DNA from: Alphaproteobacteria bacterium
Lineage (GTDB): Bacteria > Pseudomonadota > Alphaproteobacteria > Rhodobacterales > Rhodobacteraceae
NCBI GenBank assembly: GCA_030433335.1
Contig: JAUILL010000004.1
Location: 112,747-176,746 of the forward strand
DNA length: 64,000 nucleotides
Direction: 5' to 3'
The notes below the pieces were generated by a model. The model did not search any database. It saw only the letters and a list, made by a program, of their open reading frames with translations, and was not told where the DNA came from. This document shows positions 26,258 to 36,933 of the stretch, in pieces. Numbering within the stretch: position 1 is the first letter of the stretch; every line of letters begins with the position of its first letter. The position numbers were made by a program, and so were the translations under genes.

Positions 26258-27241
26258 ATGGGCGACCGCAAAGCAGCTGTGGTGAAACCGACCGAACAGA
26301 TTTCCGTACGTGACGTTTTCGGCATCGATACAGACATGATCGTCCACGGCTTTGCCGAGGAAAACGACCGCATTCCCGAGCTTGACCCGACCTACAAGTT
26401 TGATCCCGACACCACTCTGGCGATCCTTGCAGGTTTTGAAAAGAACCGCCGCGTGATGGTCCAAGGCTACCACGGCACCGGTAAATCGACCCATATCGAG
26501 CAGGTTGCCGCCCGCCTGAACTGGCCCACCGTGCGCGTCAACCTTGACAGCCACATCAGCCGGATCGACCTGATCGGTAAAGACGCGATCAAGTTGAAAG
26601 ACGGCAAGCAGGTCACCGAATTCCACGAAGGAATCCTGCCTTGGGCGCTGCGCAACAACGTCGCGATCGTGTTCGACGAATATGATGCCGGCCGTGCAGA
26701 CGTGATGTTTGTGATCCAGCGCGTTCTAGAAACCGACGGCAAACTGACCCTTCTGGACCAGAACGAAATCATCAAGCCGCACCCCTATTTCCGCCTGTTC
26801 GCCACCGCGAACACCGTGGGCCTTGGTGATACCACCGGCCTCTACCACGGCACCCAGCAGATCAACCAGGCGCAGATGGACCGTTGGAGCCTCGTCGCGA
26901 CCCTGAACTATCTGTCGATCGACGCGGAAACCAACATCGTTCTGTCCAAGAACCCCCACTACAACACCGAGGCAGGCCGCAAGACCATTAAACAGATGGT
27001 CACCGTTGCCGACCTGACCCGCAAGGCGTTCATGTCGGGCGATCTGTCCACAGTGATGAGCCCCCGTACAGTGATTGCTTGGGCCCAGAACGCAGAGATC
27101 TTCCGCAACGTCGGCTACGCGTTCCGCCTGACCTTCCTGAACAAGTGCGATGAGCTGGAACGCCAGACCGTGGCAGAGTTCTATCAGCGACTCTTCAACG
27201 AAGAACTGCCCGAAAGCGCAGCGAGCGTAGCGATGGGCTAA
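26258..27241 (+). CDS. cobS: Cobaltochelatase subunit CobS
   Basis: CobS is the AAA+ ATPase of aerobic CobNST cobaltochelatase, which inserts cobalt into hydrogenobyrinate diamide during B12 synthesis. The 327-residue protein has Walker [10 protein letters not shown] (residues 70-78), Walker B-like [13 protein letters not shown] and the family N-terminus [16 protein letters not shown] 26258 has AAGG 8 bases upstream; a GTG nine bases earlier is less likely. The 230-base upstream gap shows no B12 riboswitch that I can recognise. cobT follows after one small gene; cobN is not in the window. Confidence 0.97.
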   Translation: MGDRKAAVVKPTEQISVRDVFGIDTDMIVHGFAEENDRIPELDPTYKFDPDTTLAILAGFEKNRRVMVQGYHGTGKSTHIEQVAARLNWPTVRVNLDSHISRIDLIGKDAIKLKDGKQVTEFHEGILPWALRNNVAIVFDEYDAGRADVMFVIQRVLETDGKLTLLDQNEIIKPHPYFRLFATANTVGLGDTTGLYHGTQQINQAQMDRWSLVATLNYLSIDAETNIVLSKNPHYNTEAGRKTIKQMVTVADLTRKAFMSGDLSTVMSPRTVIAWAQNAEIFRNVGYAFRLTFLNKCDELERQTVAEFYQRLFNEELPESAASVAMG

Positions 27242-27265
27242 GCCCCAATTATACCGATTTGCGAG

Positions 27266-27293
27266 GGCTGCTCGGAAACGAGCAGCCTTTTTT
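27266..27293 (+). terminator. Rho-independent terminator of cobS
   Basis: A perfect 9-bp stem GGCTGCTCG/CGAGCAGCC with a GAAA tetraloop and a T-run lies 24 bases after the cobS stop. It implies that cobT has its own promoter. Confidence 0.93.
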
Positions 27294-27406
27294 CATGGCC
27301 GCACCGCAGCATAGAGGTCTGGAATACCAGAGGTTATCCCCATTCGGATAGGTTTTCAGACGATAAGCTTATTTGAAAATTTATACAGCCGTCATACCGT
27401 TGTTAC

Positions 27407-27817
27407 ATGAAACACAGAGCCCTATGCCGGATCGGTGCTGCGGCCCTCTTGTGTGTATTAGGGACAGCACCCTCCGCCCTTCCATTTTGGGCCCATCAAC
27501 GGGTCCAGTTGTTCGCGACCTGTGCAGGTCGCTTTGAAGCCATGTCTTTGGATCATCGAGAGATGGACCGAAGCAAACGCACCGCAATGCGCAGTCAGGT
27601 CGAGGGCTTCCAGTCCCTTGTGGACGCGCTTTTGCCCGACGCTTTGGCCGAAGAAATGCCGGAAAACATGCCCGTAAAGTGGAAAGCGACCGGCTGGTCC
27701 GAGATCGCGCATCTGCTGACCGAAGTGCAGTATTCCGTTGATCCCGGCCGTGTGCGCCGGGCCTCCGATATGCTCGGCAAGCGGATCGAGGAATGCGAAG
27801 GACTGCTTTTGTCCTAA
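27407..27817 (+). CDS. Small secreted protein between cobS and cobT, function unknown
   Basis: The 136-residue protein has a signal peptide (MKHRALCRIGAAALLCVLGTAP, cleavage probably near PSALPFWA). The mature part is helical, with two cysteines (in FATCAGRF and IEECEGLL) that may pair. No domain is recognised. The start has no good Shine-Dalgarno site. It stands after the cobS terminator and 83 bases before cobT, so it may be the first gene of the cobT transcript. Confidence 0.7.
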   Translation: MKHRALCRIGAAALLCVLGTAPSALPFWAHQRVQLFATCAGRFEAMSLDHREMDRSKRTAMRSQVEGFQSLVDALLPDALAEEMPENMPVKWKATGWSEIAHLLTEVQYSVDPGRVRRASDMLGKRIEECEGLLLS

Positions 27818-27865
27818 GGATTTAGGCTGGTGCTATGGTCAAGGCGCCTTTGTGGGTCTAGGTTG

Positions 27866-27904
27866 CGGAGGATGAACGACGTCCTCCGAAAGCTGGCACC
27901 ATGA
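27866..27904 (+). promoter_or_regulatory. Possible cobT leader: hairpin and 10-codon upstream ORF
   Basis: CGGAGGA (27866-27872) can pair with TCCTCCG (27882-27888), ending 12 bases before the cobT ATG. Inside it, ATG 27872 opens a 10-codon frame ([10 protein letters not shown]) whose TGA overlaps the cobT start as ATGA at 27901-27904. The cobT start itself has no good Shine-Dalgarno site, so coupling through this mini-ORF is possible. This is inference. Confidence 0.35.
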
Positions 27905-29793
27905 AGAAGTCCGACAACCCCGCCGATCCGTTCAAAAAGGCGTTGGCCGAAGCCACCCGCGTCATGTCGAATAACCCCGACCTGACAGTGAGTTATTCGG
28001 TCGATCCGGCAGGCATGTCTGGCGACACGATGCGCCTGCCCCAGATTTCCCGCCGCATGACCCGCGACGAAGTTTTGATTGCCCGCGGCACCGCCGATGC
28101 TTTGGCCATGCGCAGCCGGTATCACGACGCAGCGCTCGCCGCGCGCTACACCCCCCAAGGCGACATGGCCCGTGGCATCTACGAGGCGATGGAAATCGCC
28201 CGCTGCGAGGCAATGGGTGCCCGCGACATGCCCGGCACTGCAGGCAACATTGACGCCAAGATCGCCCACGAGGCCAAGACCCGCGCCTACGAGCAAGTGA
28301 CCGAAGCCAAGGACATCCCGCTCTCCGTTGCAGCTGGCTATCTGGTGCGCAATCTGGCCACCGGTCGTGATCTGCCGCCGGGCGCTGCCAACGCACTCGA
28401 CCTGTGGCGCGGTTTCCTTGAGGGCCAAGGCGCAGAAACACTGCCTGACATTAACGACGTGCTGTCCGACCAGCAGGCCTTTGCCAAGTTCGCCCGCCAG
28501 TTCATCACCGATCTCGGCTACGGCGATCAGTTGGGCGAGGACCCCGACGAGCTCGACGACGAGTCCGAGGATGACGAGGCACAGGAAGAAGAGCAGGAAG
28601 AGGACGAAAACCCCGATTCCGACGGCAACGAGGAAAGCGAAAGCGACGAGGGCGAAGCTGAACCAGAGCGGTCGCAGGACCAGCAGATGGATCAGGCGCA
28701 GGCCCAAGTCTCCATGGAGGAAGACTCCGAGCTTGAGCTGGACGAGGAAACCGAGCTGCCCGAGGGCGATGCGCCTATGGAGCCCCCGCCCCCTGCCCCA
28801 CATTCCGAAGCCGACCCCGATTACAAAGTCTTCGAGACGAAATTCGACGAGGAAATCCGCGCCGAAGATCTGGCCGACCCCGCCGAACTCGAACGCCTGC
28901 GCGCCTATCTGGACCAGCAGCTAGAGCCGCTGAAAGGCGCCGTAAGCCGTCTAGCGAACAAGCTGCAGCGTCGACTGCAAGCGCAGCAGAACCGTAGCTG
29001 GCTGTTTGATATGGAAGAGGGCATTCTGGACGCTGGTCGTCTGGCCCGTGTGGTCGCGAACCCCACGACGCCTCTGTCCTTCAAGGTCGAGAAAGACACC
29101 GAATTCCGCGACACCGTGGTGACGCTGCTGCTCGACAACTCCGGCTCTATGCGAGGTCGTCCGATCAGCATTGCCGCGATTTGTGCCGACGTTCTGGCCC
29201 GCACGTTGGAACGCTGCAACGTGAAGGTCGAGATTCTGGGCTTTACTACCCGTGCGTGGAAAGGCGGCCAGAACCGTGAGTTGTGGCTGCAGCAGGGCCG
29301 CCCCCAGCAGCCCGGCCGCCTGAACGATCTGCGCCACATCATCTACAAACACGCCGACGCCCCGTGGCGCCGCGTGCGCCCGAACCTTGGGTTGATGATG
29401 AAAGAGGGCCTGCTGAAAGAAAACATCGACGGTGAGGCGCTGGAATGGGCACACCGCCGGATGCTAGCCCGCCCCGAAGCGCGCAAAATCCTGATGGTGA
29501 TCTCGGACGGCGCTCCCGTGGATGACAGCACCTTGTCGGTGAACCCCGCCAACTTCCTTGAGAAGCACTTGCGCGATGTGATCGCCATGGTCGAGAAGCG
29601 CAAGCTGGTGGAGTTGCTGGCAATCGGCATCGGCCACGACGTTACCCGCTATTACGAACGCGCGGTTACGATCACAGATGTGGAGCAACTGGCCGGCGCG
29701 ATGACCGAACAATTGGCGAGCCTCTTTGACTCCGACCCCCGTGCGCGCGCCCGCGTCATGGGGATCAAAAACAGCACCCGGAGAGCTGGATGA
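27901..29793 (+). CDS. cobT: Cobaltochelatase subunit CobT
   Basis: CobT partners CobS in the AAA+ complex of the aerobic cobaltochelatase. The 630-residue protein starts with the conserved [15 protein letters not shown] block, has a very acidic middle (about residues 215-300) and ends with a von Willebrand A domain. The metal-site motif there is [13 protein letters not shown] (about 410-422), with [14 protein letters not shown] later. Length and order are normal for the family. Its stop overlaps the next gene's ATG as ATGA. Confidence 0.97.
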   Translation: MKKSDNPADPFKKALAEATRVMSNNPDLTVSYSVDPAGMSGDTMRLPQISRRMTRDEVLIARGTADALAMRSRYHDAALAARYTPQGDMARGIYEAMEIARCEAMGARDMPGTAGNIDAKIAHEAKTRAYEQVTEAKDIPLSVAAGYLVRNLATGRDLPPGAANALDLWRGFLEGQGAETLPDINDVLSDQQAFAKFARQFITDLGYGDQLGEDPDELDDESEDDEAQEEEQEEDENPDSDGNEESESDEGEAEPERSQDQQMDQAQAQVSMEEDSELELDEETELPEGDAPMEPPPPAPHSEADPDYKVFETKFDEEIRAEDLADPAELERLRAYLDQQLEPLKGAVSRLANKLQRRLQAQQNRSWLFDMEEGILDAGRLARVVANPTTPLSFKVEKDTEFRDTVVTLLLDNSGSMRGRPISIAAICADVLARTLERCNVKVEILGFTTRAWKGGQNRELWLQQGRPQQPGRLNDLRHIIYKHADAPWRRVRPNLGLMMKEGLLKENIDGEALEWAHRRMLARPEARKILMVISDGAPVDDSTLSVNPANFLEKHLRDVIAMVEKRKLVELLAIGIGHDVTRYYERAVTITDVEQLAGAMTEQLASLFDSDPRARARVMGIKNSTRRAG

Positions 29794-31583
29794 GTTTTCA
29801 AGATTTCGCGGTGACCGCGCGGCCCGAACAGGGCCCGCCGAGGCTGGCCGCTTTGCGTGAACAGATGGCTGCCGAAGGGCTGGCCGGATTTCTGGTGCCC
29901 CGCGCCGATGCCCATCAGGGCGAATACGTGGCCCCTTGCGATGACCGTTTGGCATGGCTGACTGGATTCACCGGCTCGGCTGGCTTTGCGCTGGTTCTTG
30001 CAAATAAAGCAGGCGTGTTCATCGACGGTCGCTATCGGGTGCAGGTGAAATCGCAGGTGGCCGACTGTTACACGCCGGTGCCTTGGCCTGAAACCAAAGC
30101 GGGTGACTGGCTGGTCGAGCATCTGGGTGGCGGCTTGGTCGGCTACGATCCATGGCTCCACACCCCGCGCGAGATTGAGGCGATTGAAGCCGCACTGGCT
30201 GGCACAGAAATCGGCCTCAAGCCCGTGGGCAATCTGGTGGACCGCGTTTGGGCAGACCGCCCTGCCCGACCGACCGCCCCTGCCGAAGCTTTCCCTGTTG
30301 AGATCGCAGGTCTAACCTCTGGCGAGAAACTCGAGATGGTGGCAGAGGCCCTGCGCAAAGCGGGTCATGCTGCTTGCGTCCTCACCCTGCCCGACAGCAT
30401 CTGCTGGATGCTGAACATCCGTGGCGCGGACATCGCGCACAACCCCGTCGTCCAGTGCTTCGCGATCGTCTTCGACGACGCCCGCGTGGCCCTGTTCGCG
30501 GACCCTGCGAAGTTCGAAGCGCTCGCCCCTGATCCTGCCATCAGCATCGCCCCGCTCGAGGCATTTGAGGGCGCTCTGGGTCAGCTCAGCGGCCCCGTGC
30601 GGCTGGACAAGACATCGGTGCCGATACTGGTCCAACAAGTGCTGGAAAGCTTCGAGATAGAGATCGCATGGGGCGACGATCCGTGTGTCCTGCCCAAAGC
30701 CTGCAAGACCGAGGCAGAAATCGCTGCCACCAAAGAGGCGCACCTGCGCGACGGCGCGGCGATGGTAGAATTCCTGTGCTGGCTCGATCAGCAGCAGCCC
30801 GGCGCATTTACCGAGATCGACGTTGTCAAAGCGCTAGAGGGGTTCCGCACCGCGACGAACCAGCTGCGCGAGATCAGCTTTGAAACGATCTCGGGCAGTG
30901 GACCGAACGGCGCAATCGTGCATTACCGAGTGAGCGAAGAGAGCGACCGCGCCGTTCAGGATGGTGACTTGCTGCTGGTGGATTCTGGCGCGCAGTACAG
31001 CGATGGCACCACCGACATCACCCGCACCATGCCCATCGGCACTCCGACCTCAGAGCACAAAGACCGCTTTACCCGCGTCCTGAAAGGCATGATCGCGATC
31101 AGCATGGCGCGCTTTCCCAAGGGGATTGCGGGGCGCGATCTGGACGTTCTGGCGCGCAATGCCCTGTGGCAGGCGGGGCTGGACTACGACCACGGCACCG
31201 GCCACGGTGTCGGCGTTTTCCTCAGCGTGCACGAAGGGCCCCAGCGTATTTCGCGGGCGTCGATGCTGCCTTTGGAACCCGGCATGATTCTGTCGAACGA
31301 ACCCGGCTACTACAAAGAAGGCGCCTACGGGATCCGGATCGAGAACCTGATCGTTGTTACCCCAGTGGAAACACCCGAGGGCGGAGACACCCATCGGACA
31401 ATGTATGCCTTCGAAACCCTCACTTGGACACCAATTGATCGCAGGCTGATAGAAACCTCCCTTTTGACCACTGAGGAACGGGCCTGGCTGGATGCTTACC
31501 ATGCGACATGTTGGGAGAATCTCGCGTCAAGACTGTCGCCAAACGCGAAAACGTGGTTAGAGAGCATGACTGCGCCGCTCTGA
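29790..31583 (+). CDS. Xaa-Pro aminopeptidase (aminopeptidase P family, M24)
   Basis: The 597-residue protein has two creatinase-like N-terminal domains and a C-terminal M24 pita-bread domain with the dimetal ligands in [49 protein letters not shown]. It removes N-terminal residues next to proline from cytosolic peptides. The start overlaps the cobT stop by four bases, so it is translated from the cobT transcript, although no link to B12 synthesis is known. Confidence 0.95.
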   Translation: MSFQDFAVTARPEQGPPRLAALREQMAAEGLAGFLVPRADAHQGEYVAPCDDRLAWLTGFTGSAGFALVLANKAGVFIDGRYRVQVKSQVADCYTPVPWPETKAGDWLVEHLGGGLVGYDPWLHTPREIEAIEAALAGTEIGLKPVGNLVDRVWADRPARPTAPAEAFPVEIAGLTSGEKLEMVAEALRKAGHAACVLTLPDSICWMLNIRGADIAHNPVVQCFAIVFDDARVALFADPAKFEALAPDPAISIAPLEAFEGALGQLSGPVRLDKTSVPILVQQVLESFEIEIAWGDDPCVLPKACKTEAEIAATKEAHLRDGAAMVEFLCWLDQQQPGAFTEIDVVKALEGFRTATNQLREISFETISGSGPNGAIVHYRVSEESDRAVQDGDLLLVDSGAQYSDGTTDITRTMPIGTPTSEHKDRFTRVLKGMIAISMARFPKGIAGRDLDVLARNALWQAGLDYDHGTGHGVGVFLSVHEGPQRISRASMLPLEPGMILSNEPGYYKEGAYGIRIENLIVVTPVETPEGGDTHRTMYAFETLTWTPIDRRLIETSLLTTEERAWLDAYHATCWENLASRLSPNAKTWLESMTAPL

Positions 31584-31638
31584 CACGAGAGTGTCACCAA
31601 AGACTGGCACAGCGATAAAAAACACAGGGGGACTACGC

Positions 31639-31983
31639 ATGACAGCGAACATCAAGATCCATGCAAATGCAGGAACTTATGTTGTACGCGCAGGCGGTGC
31701 TGTGTTGGGCGAAAGCTCGAACACGTTGGAGTTGGTAGAAGGCGATTACACGCCGGTGGTTTATTTCCCTCGGGAAGACATCGCTATGGCCTTCCTCGAC
31801 ACATCCAGCCAGCGCACGACCTGCCCTTTCAAGGGCGAAGCTCAGTATTACAACATCGTCACCAAGAGCACGACGATCGAGAATGCGGCTTGGTCTTACG
31901 AAGATCCGGCCAATGGGCTCGAACAGGTCAAGGGCTATCTGGCTTTCCACGCCAGCCCTCAACTCGCCGTAGAAGAGCTCTGA
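31639..31983 (+). CDS. DUF427 domain protein
   Basis: The 114-residue protein is a complete DUF427 domain: YVVRAGGAVLGESSNTLEL, then YTPVVYFPREDI, then TTCPFKGEAQYYNI and IENAAWSYEDP. This beta-rich fold is common and uncharacterised. ATG 31639 follows GGGGGA. Convergent with the ClC gene. Confidence 0.93.
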   Translation: MTANIKIHANAGTYVVRAGGAVLGESSNTLELVEGDYTPVVYFPREDIAMAFLDTSSQRTTCPFKGEAQYYNIVTKSTTIENAAWSYEDPANGLEQVKGYLAFHASPQLAVEEL

Positions 31984-32040
31984 GCCGACACAGAGCGACA
32001 CAGAATTTGGGGCGTGCCGATGGCGCGCCCTATTTCGTTT

Positions 32041-33717
32041 CTAGCTGTGTTCCTCGGCGGCAGTGGCAGCCAATGCGCGGTTGAATGTGCGCAGAGCGTC
32101 CACCTGAAAGATCGCCCCAAGGATCACTGGCGCGTCCTCTCCAAAGGCGGACTTCACCACGGGAATGAAGGCCGCGCCGGTTCGGTCAAAGATCGGCATC
32201 GCATCGCGCAGCGTCTGCCCTGTCTGAACGAATGTGCCTTCGGCAACCAGTTCTTCGAGCTGATCGAACGGTGCAGCGTGTTCGTGATCCAGTGGGCGCA
32301 TGATCGCGCCGACCCCGTACATCCCCAAGAGATAGGCCTGAGGCCCTGCCGCCAGTTGCAGGTTTCGACGCGAGAGCAACGTCAAAAAGAAGGACTGCGC
32401 CACCATACGGCTCGACAGAGCTGTGGACATCGACACGGCCACCATCACGGCCAGACCTGTGTGCCAGTCGCCGGTGAGCTCAAAGATAATCAGCGTCGTT
32501 GAAATCGGTGCCCCCAGCACGGCGGCGGCCACAGCCCCCATCCCTGCCAGGGCATAGAGCGATGCCTCTCCCGACACCGAAGGCAAGATCGATGTGACCA
32601 CCAGACCGAACGCCAGACCGGACATGCCTCCGACCATCAGCGCGGGGGAAAACACGCCACCGCCCATACGGCCCGCCATCGTGATCGCCACCGCAATGAC
32701 CTTGAGGATCGTGAAGACAATGGCCTCGTACAAAAGCATGTCACCCGACAAGGCCCGCGCCGTGGTCTCGTAGCCGACACCGATGATGTGTGGGAAGACC
32801 AAAGCAATCCCACCGAGCAAGAACCCTGAAATCATCGGGCGCGCCCAAGGTGGGAACTTGATCGCCGCTTCGATGCGGTTGCCCAAGCGGTCCGCCCAGA
32901 AGATAGAGCGCATCAAGATCACTGCCACCAATCCGCTGACGAGCCCAAGTATGAAGAAGGCTGGAAGTTCCACGTAGAATTGCAGGACCGTCCGCGAAGA
33001 CAGCACGAATTCACTCACATCCCCAAATGCGATGCGCGAGACAACAGTGCCCGCCACGCTGGCGACAACGATGGGGGCAAACGCGTGGATAGCAAAATGC
33101 CGAAGCACCACCTCGAGCGCGAAGAGAGCCCCTGCAATCGGCGCGTTGAAACTGGCCGAGACCGCAGCGGCCACGGCACAGCCCAAGAGATTGCGGCCGG
33201 TGATCCCGTCAGTCTTGATCCAGTCGCTGGTACGCGTGGCGATCACGCCAGCAAGGTGTACGACCGGCCCCTCGCGTCCCGTAGATCCGCCGCTCGACAG
33301 CGTGATCAGCGACGCAAGAGCAGAGGCGAGGCCCTCTTTGATTTCGACCCGCCCGTTGTTGAGCGCTGCGCCTTCGATCACATCCGCGACCGACCGCACG
33401 CGCCCGTCCGGCGTAAATCTCTGCAAGAGCAGGCCAACCGCCAGCCCGCCAAGAGTCGGGATCAACAGAACCCACAGCCAGCTTAGCCCTCCGAGATGCG
33501 TGTGCAGGTGGTTGATGTCATCCGTGCGATAGAGCGTGCTTTGCAGCAGTTCGATCCCCATCCGGAACCCAACCGCGGCGATCCCAGCAAGGATTCCCAC
33601 CACAAGAGCAATAAGCCAGAACTTGAACTTGGTCGGCCCCTTGGCGCGCATCAGTTCGAATGAACTGCGCACTTCCTCACGTAGATCGCGGAGAGATTCT
33701 TTAAAAAACTCTTTCAC
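32041..33717 (-). CDS. ClC-family chloride channel/transporter with CBS-like C-terminus
   Basis: The 558-residue protein has about ten membrane helices and ClC selectivity-filter motifs: GREGP at residues 147-151 (with the gating glutamate) and GGGVFSPALMVGG later. The C-terminal 110 residues, from MRPLDHEHAAPFDQLEELV, look like a CBS pair that may sense nucleotides. Channel versus chloride/proton exchanger is not decided. I chose GTG 33717, with a GGGCG site; a longer frame overlaps the divergent oxidase gene and would add non-membrane sequence. Confidence 0.9.
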   Translation of the reverse strand: MKEFFKESLRDLREEVRSSFELMRAKGPTKFKFWLIALVVGILAGIAAVGFRMGIELLQSTLYRTDDINHLHTHLGGLSWLWVLLIPTLGGLAVGLLLQRFTPDGRVRSVADVIEGAALNNGRVEIKEGLASALASLITLSSGGSTGREGPVVHLAGVIATRTSDWIKTDGITGRNLLGCAVAAAVSASFNAPIAGALFALEVVLRHFAIHAFAPIVVASVAGTVVSRIAFGDVSEFVLSSRTVLQFYVELPAFFILGLVSGLVAVILMRSIFWADRLGNRIEAAIKFPPWARPMISGFLLGGIALVFPHIIGVGYETTARALSGDMLLYEAIVFTILKVIAVAITMAGRMGGGVFSPALMVGGMSGLAFGLVVTSILPSVSGEASLYALAGMGAVAAAVLGAPISTTLIIFELTGDWHTGLAVMVAVSMSTALSSRMVAQSFFLTLLSRRNLQLAAGPQAYLLGMYGVGAIMRPLDHEHAAPFDQLEELVAEGTFVQTGQTLRDAMPIFDRTGAAFIPVVKSAFGEDAPVILGAIFQVDALRTFNRALAATAAEEHS

Positions 33718-33793
33718 GTTCGCCCGCCAATGCCCCTTTGCCTTTTCCAGACCGCAGGCCCTGTCTATGGTGGCCAAAAGAAAGAAGGCCGGC

Positions 33794-35176
33794 ATGACAA
33801 AACCCGAAGCGCTCCATGAGCTTAGCACCTTACTAGGACAACGGCTCTCGACCTCCAAGTTTGAACTTGAAGCCCACGGGCGTAGCGAATCCTATTTTCC
33901 CCTTACTCTGCCCGATGCTGTGGCATTCCCCACCAGTACCGAAGAGGTCAGCGAGATCGTCCAGATCTGCGCGCGGCACGGGTTGCCGGTCGTCGGCTAT
34001 GGCGCTGGCACTTCGCTGGAAGGTCACGCTTTGGCCCAGAGTGGTGGCGTGATTGTCGACTTTCGCAACATGAACCAGATTTTCGACATCCATGCCGAAG
34101 ACATGAGCGTCACCGTGCAGCCCGGCATCACACGTGAGGCGCTGAACGAAGAACTACGGGCGACAGGCCTGTTTTTTCCGGTGGATCCCGGCGCAAACGC
34201 GACCATTGGTGGGATGGCCTCGACCCGCGCAAGCGGCACGACAACGGTGCGCTACGGGACCATGCGTGACAACGTTATGGCACTAGAGGTTGTTCTGGCA
34301 GATGGACGGATCATTCGCACCGGTAGCCACGCGAAGAAATCCGCAGCGGGCTTTGACTTGACCGCGCTCATGATTGGCGCCGAAGGGACCTTGGGGCTGA
34401 TCACCGAATTGACGTTAAAGCTGCAGGGCCAACCCGAAGCGGTCGGCGCCGCGGTCTGTGCCTTCGACAACATTTCGGACGCGGTCGCGACTGTGATCGA
34501 CACCATCCAGTTCGGCCTCCCCATGGCGCGGATCGAGTTCATCGACGCAGCCACAGCCGCCGCTGTGAACGCTTATTCGGGTTCAGACCTGCCGGAGTGC
34601 CCGCATCTTCTGGTGGAATTCCACGGTTCTGAAACCGCGCTGGCCGAACAAGCCGAGGTCTTCGGTGGCATTCTTGCCGAACATGGAGGCAAGGGCTTTG
34701 ATTGGGCCACCGCCCCTGAAGAGCGCAAAGCGCTATGGCATGCGCGTCACCACGCGTATTGGGCTATCCTCAACAGCCGTCCGGGGTGCCGTGCAGTGGT
34801 AACGGACCTCTGCGTGCCGATCTCGCGGTTGGCAGAGGCGGTCGAGGCTACGCGCGCGGACATCGTAACCAGCGGCTTGCAAGGACCAATCCTTGGCCAC
34901 GTGGGCGACGGGAACTTCCATGCGATCCTCATGATCGATCCGGATCAGCCTGCGGAACTCCAACGCGCCAAAGAGCTGTCGGACCGGATGGTGCGCCGCG
35001 CATTGTCGCTTGGCGGAACCGTGACTGGCGAACACGGGATTGGATCGGGCAAGTTGAACTACATGCCGATGGAGCACGGAGAAGGCTGGGTTGTCATGGC
35101 TCAGATCAAGGCCGCGCTGGACCCGCTGAACATCATGAACCCGGGCAAAGTGGTGCGTTTTGGCGCGGAGAACTAA
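33794..35176 (+). CDS. FAD-binding oxidase, D-lactate/2-hydroxyacid dehydrogenase type
   Basis: The 460-residue protein has the FAD PCMH-type domain (VVGYGAGTSLEGHAL, PVDPGANATIGGMASTRASG, IGAEGTLGLITELTLKL) and the C-terminal FAD-linked oxidase domain with GHVGDGNFHAILM and GTVTGEHGIGSGKLNYM. It resembles D-lactate dehydrogenase (cytochrome, LDHD-type) and GlcD. No glcE or glcF follows, so the lactate-type assignment fits better. It is divergent from the ClC gene and ends at a shared terminator. Confidence 0.92.
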   Translation: MTKPEALHELSTLLGQRLSTSKFELEAHGRSESYFPLTLPDAVAFPTSTEEVSEIVQICARHGLPVVGYGAGTSLEGHALAQSGGVIVDFRNMNQIFDIHAEDMSVTVQPGITREALNEELRATGLFFPVDPGANATIGGMASTRASGTTTVRYGTMRDNVMALEVVLADGRIIRTGSHAKKSAAGFDLTALMIGAEGTLGLITELTLKLQGQPEAVGAAVCAFDNISDAVATVIDTIQFGLPMARIEFIDAATAAAVNAYSGSDLPECPHLLVEFHGSETALAEQAEVFGGILAEHGGKGFDWATAPEERKALWHARHHAYWAILNSRPGCRAVVTDLCVPISRLAEAVEATRADIVTSGLQGPILGHVGDGNFHAILMIDPDQPAELQRAKELSDRMVRRALSLGGTVTGEHGIGSGKLNYMPMEHGEGWVVMAQIKAALDPLNIMNPGKVVRFGAEN

Positions 35177-35204
35177 TCGACTTGCGGCGTGAGGCGTCGG
35201 TTGA

Positions 35205-35231
35205 TCTTTGAGTATTTTTACAAAGAAGAAA
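35205..35231 (+). repeat. Degenerate tail of an intergenic repeat
   Basis: GAGTATTTTTACAAAGAAGAAAG resembles the right end (GAGTATTT..., CCAAGATGAA) of the two fuller repeat copies at 51885 and 56405. Only the tail is kept here. Confidence 0.4.
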
Positions 35232-35253
35232 GGGGCTTCGGGCCCCTTTAATT
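35229..35253. terminator. Bidirectional terminator between the oxidase gene and recN
   Basis: AAAGGGGC pairs with GCCCCTTT around TTCGG, with T/A-rich flanks on both sides. The recN stop codon (TAA at 35248-35250) lies inside its right edge. Confidence 0.8.
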
Positions 35254-36900
35254 TTGTGCGATCAAAGCGCGTGCTGCGTCGCGCGCCGCCTCTGTGATCG
35301 TATCACCAGAAATCATGCGCGCGACTTCGTCCACGCGTTCGGATGGATCAAGCGGCACCACGCGGCTCAGGGTTTGTCCGTCTTGCACGGATTTGCTGAC
35401 CTGCCAATGGTGCTGCCCCAGAGCTGCAACCTGAGGCGAGTGCGTGACGACCAGCACCTGCCCTTCGCTAGCCAAGCGTGACAGCCGGCGACCGACTGCA
35501 TCGGCGGTCGCCCCACCGACGCCACGGTCGATCTCGTCAAAGATCATCGTCACACCAGAGGTGTTCTGTGAAAGACAGACCTTGAGCGCCAAAAGAAAAC
35601 GCGAGAGTTCGCCCCCAGAGGCGATCTTCGCCAGCGGACCCGCAGGTGCACCCGGGTTTGTCGCGACAGTAAAAGAGACATTGTCGCGCCCCTCGGGGCC
35701 GGCCTCGCCATCTTCGATCAAGGTATGGAAAACCGCGCGCTCCATCTTGAGCGGGGCGAGTTCATCCATGACCGCGCGGTCAAGACGCTCTGCTGCCTCA
35801 CGACGCGAGGCCGTGAGCGCGTCAGCCGCATCGGAATAGGCCGCCTCTGTGGCTTTGACATCCGCGCGGAGACGGGCGAGATCCCCTTCTCCGGCATCCA
35901 ACTGACCGAGACGCGTCCGTAGATCTTCGGCAAAGGTGCCCAACTCATCTGGAACGACGCCGTGTTTCCGCGCAAGACCGCGGATTGCGAACAGGCGTTC
36001 TTCGATTGCTTCGAGTTCGGAAGGGTTGAAATCCAGATTGTCCAGAACGCGTTCAACCCCTTGGGTCGCTTCACCAAGTTCGTTCAGCGCACGCCCCAAA
36101 GCCGCGATCGGTTCATCCAGCTGATTGTCCGCATCACCCGCGATTCCGTCCAGCCAGCGCATGCCATCAGCCATGGCGCCCTCTGCCCCCTCGAGGCCAA
36201 GGATCTGAAAAGCGCGAGCCAAATCATCGCGGATTTTTTCGGCGGCCTGCATCCGGCGGCGGCGGGTATCCAGATCCGCATCCTCGCCCGGTTGCGGGTC
36301 AAGCTGATCCAACTCGGCCACTGCATGGCGCAGGAATTCTTCTTCGCTCCGCATCGCGGCCAATTGCTCTTCTGCTGCCGACAATGCTTTGACCGCGCGG
36401 CTTCGCGCTTGCCAGAGCCCACGAAGATCAGCCAGTAACGCGCCGTGACCTGCGAATTCATCCAAAAGCTGCCGGTGGCCGCGCGGGTTCAACAGACCAC
36501 GATCATCATGCTGGCCGTGCAATTCGACCAGCGTCTCCGACAAATTGCGCAGGACCTGTCCCGACACGCGCCGGTCATTGATCCAGGCCGTCTTCCGCCC
36601 ATCGACAGTATTAACCCGGCGCAAGATCAATTCCCCGTCGGCCTCAACGCCCGCCTCGGTCAGAATGTCATGTGCTGCGTGTCCCGCGGGCAGATCGAAT
36701 TCCGCGATCACCTCGCCCTGCTCTGCGCCAGAGCGGACGAGCTCTGCCCGCCCACGCCAGCCAAGGACAAACCCCAAGCTGTCGAGCAGGATTGATTTGC
36801 CCGCACCAGTCTCACCGGTGAGAACGTTCAGGCCAGGCTGGAACTCAAGCTGCAGCCGGTCGATCAGAAGGACATCACGAATATCAAGCGTTCGCAGCAT
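35248..36900 (-). CDS. recN: DNA repair protein RecN
   Basis: RecN is an SMC-like ATPase that acts in double-strand break repair. The 550-residue protein has the Walker A site GETGAGKS at about residue 30, a coiled-coil middle (about 150-370), and a C-terminal signature and Walker B region (KIASGGELSRFLLALKV, TMIFDEIDRGVGG). No alphaproteobacterial LexA box was found upstream. It sits 33 bases after bamD at the end of the dcw run. Confidence 0.97.
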   Translation of the reverse strand: MLRTLDIRDVLLIDRLQLEFQPGLNVLTGETGAGKSILLDSLGFVLGWRGRAELVRSGAEQGEVIAEFDLPAGHAAHDILTEAGVEADGELILRRVNTVDGRKTAWINDRRVSGQVLRNLSETLVELHGQHDDRGLLNPRGHRQLLDEFAGHGALLADLRGLWQARSRAVKALSAAEEQLAAMRSEEEFLRHAVAELDQLDPQPGEDADLDTRRRRMQAAEKIRDDLARAFQILGLEGAEGAMADGMRWLDGIAGDADNQLDEPIAALGRALNELGEATQGVERVLDNLDFNPSELEAIEERLFAIRGLARKHGVVPDELGTFAEDLRTRLGQLDAGEGDLARLRADVKATEAAYSDAADALTASRREAAERLDRAVMDELAPLKMERAVFHTLIEDGEAGPEGRDNVSFTVATNPGAPAGPLAKIASGGELSRFLLALKVCLSQNTSGVTMIFDEIDRGVGGATADAVGRRLSRLASEGQVLVVTHSPQVAALGQHHWQVSKSVQDGQTLSRVVPLDPSERVDEVARMISGDTITEAARDAARALIAQN

Positions 36901-36933
36901 GGAGTGTTTCCGGTTGCCCGCCCTGGAAAAGGA

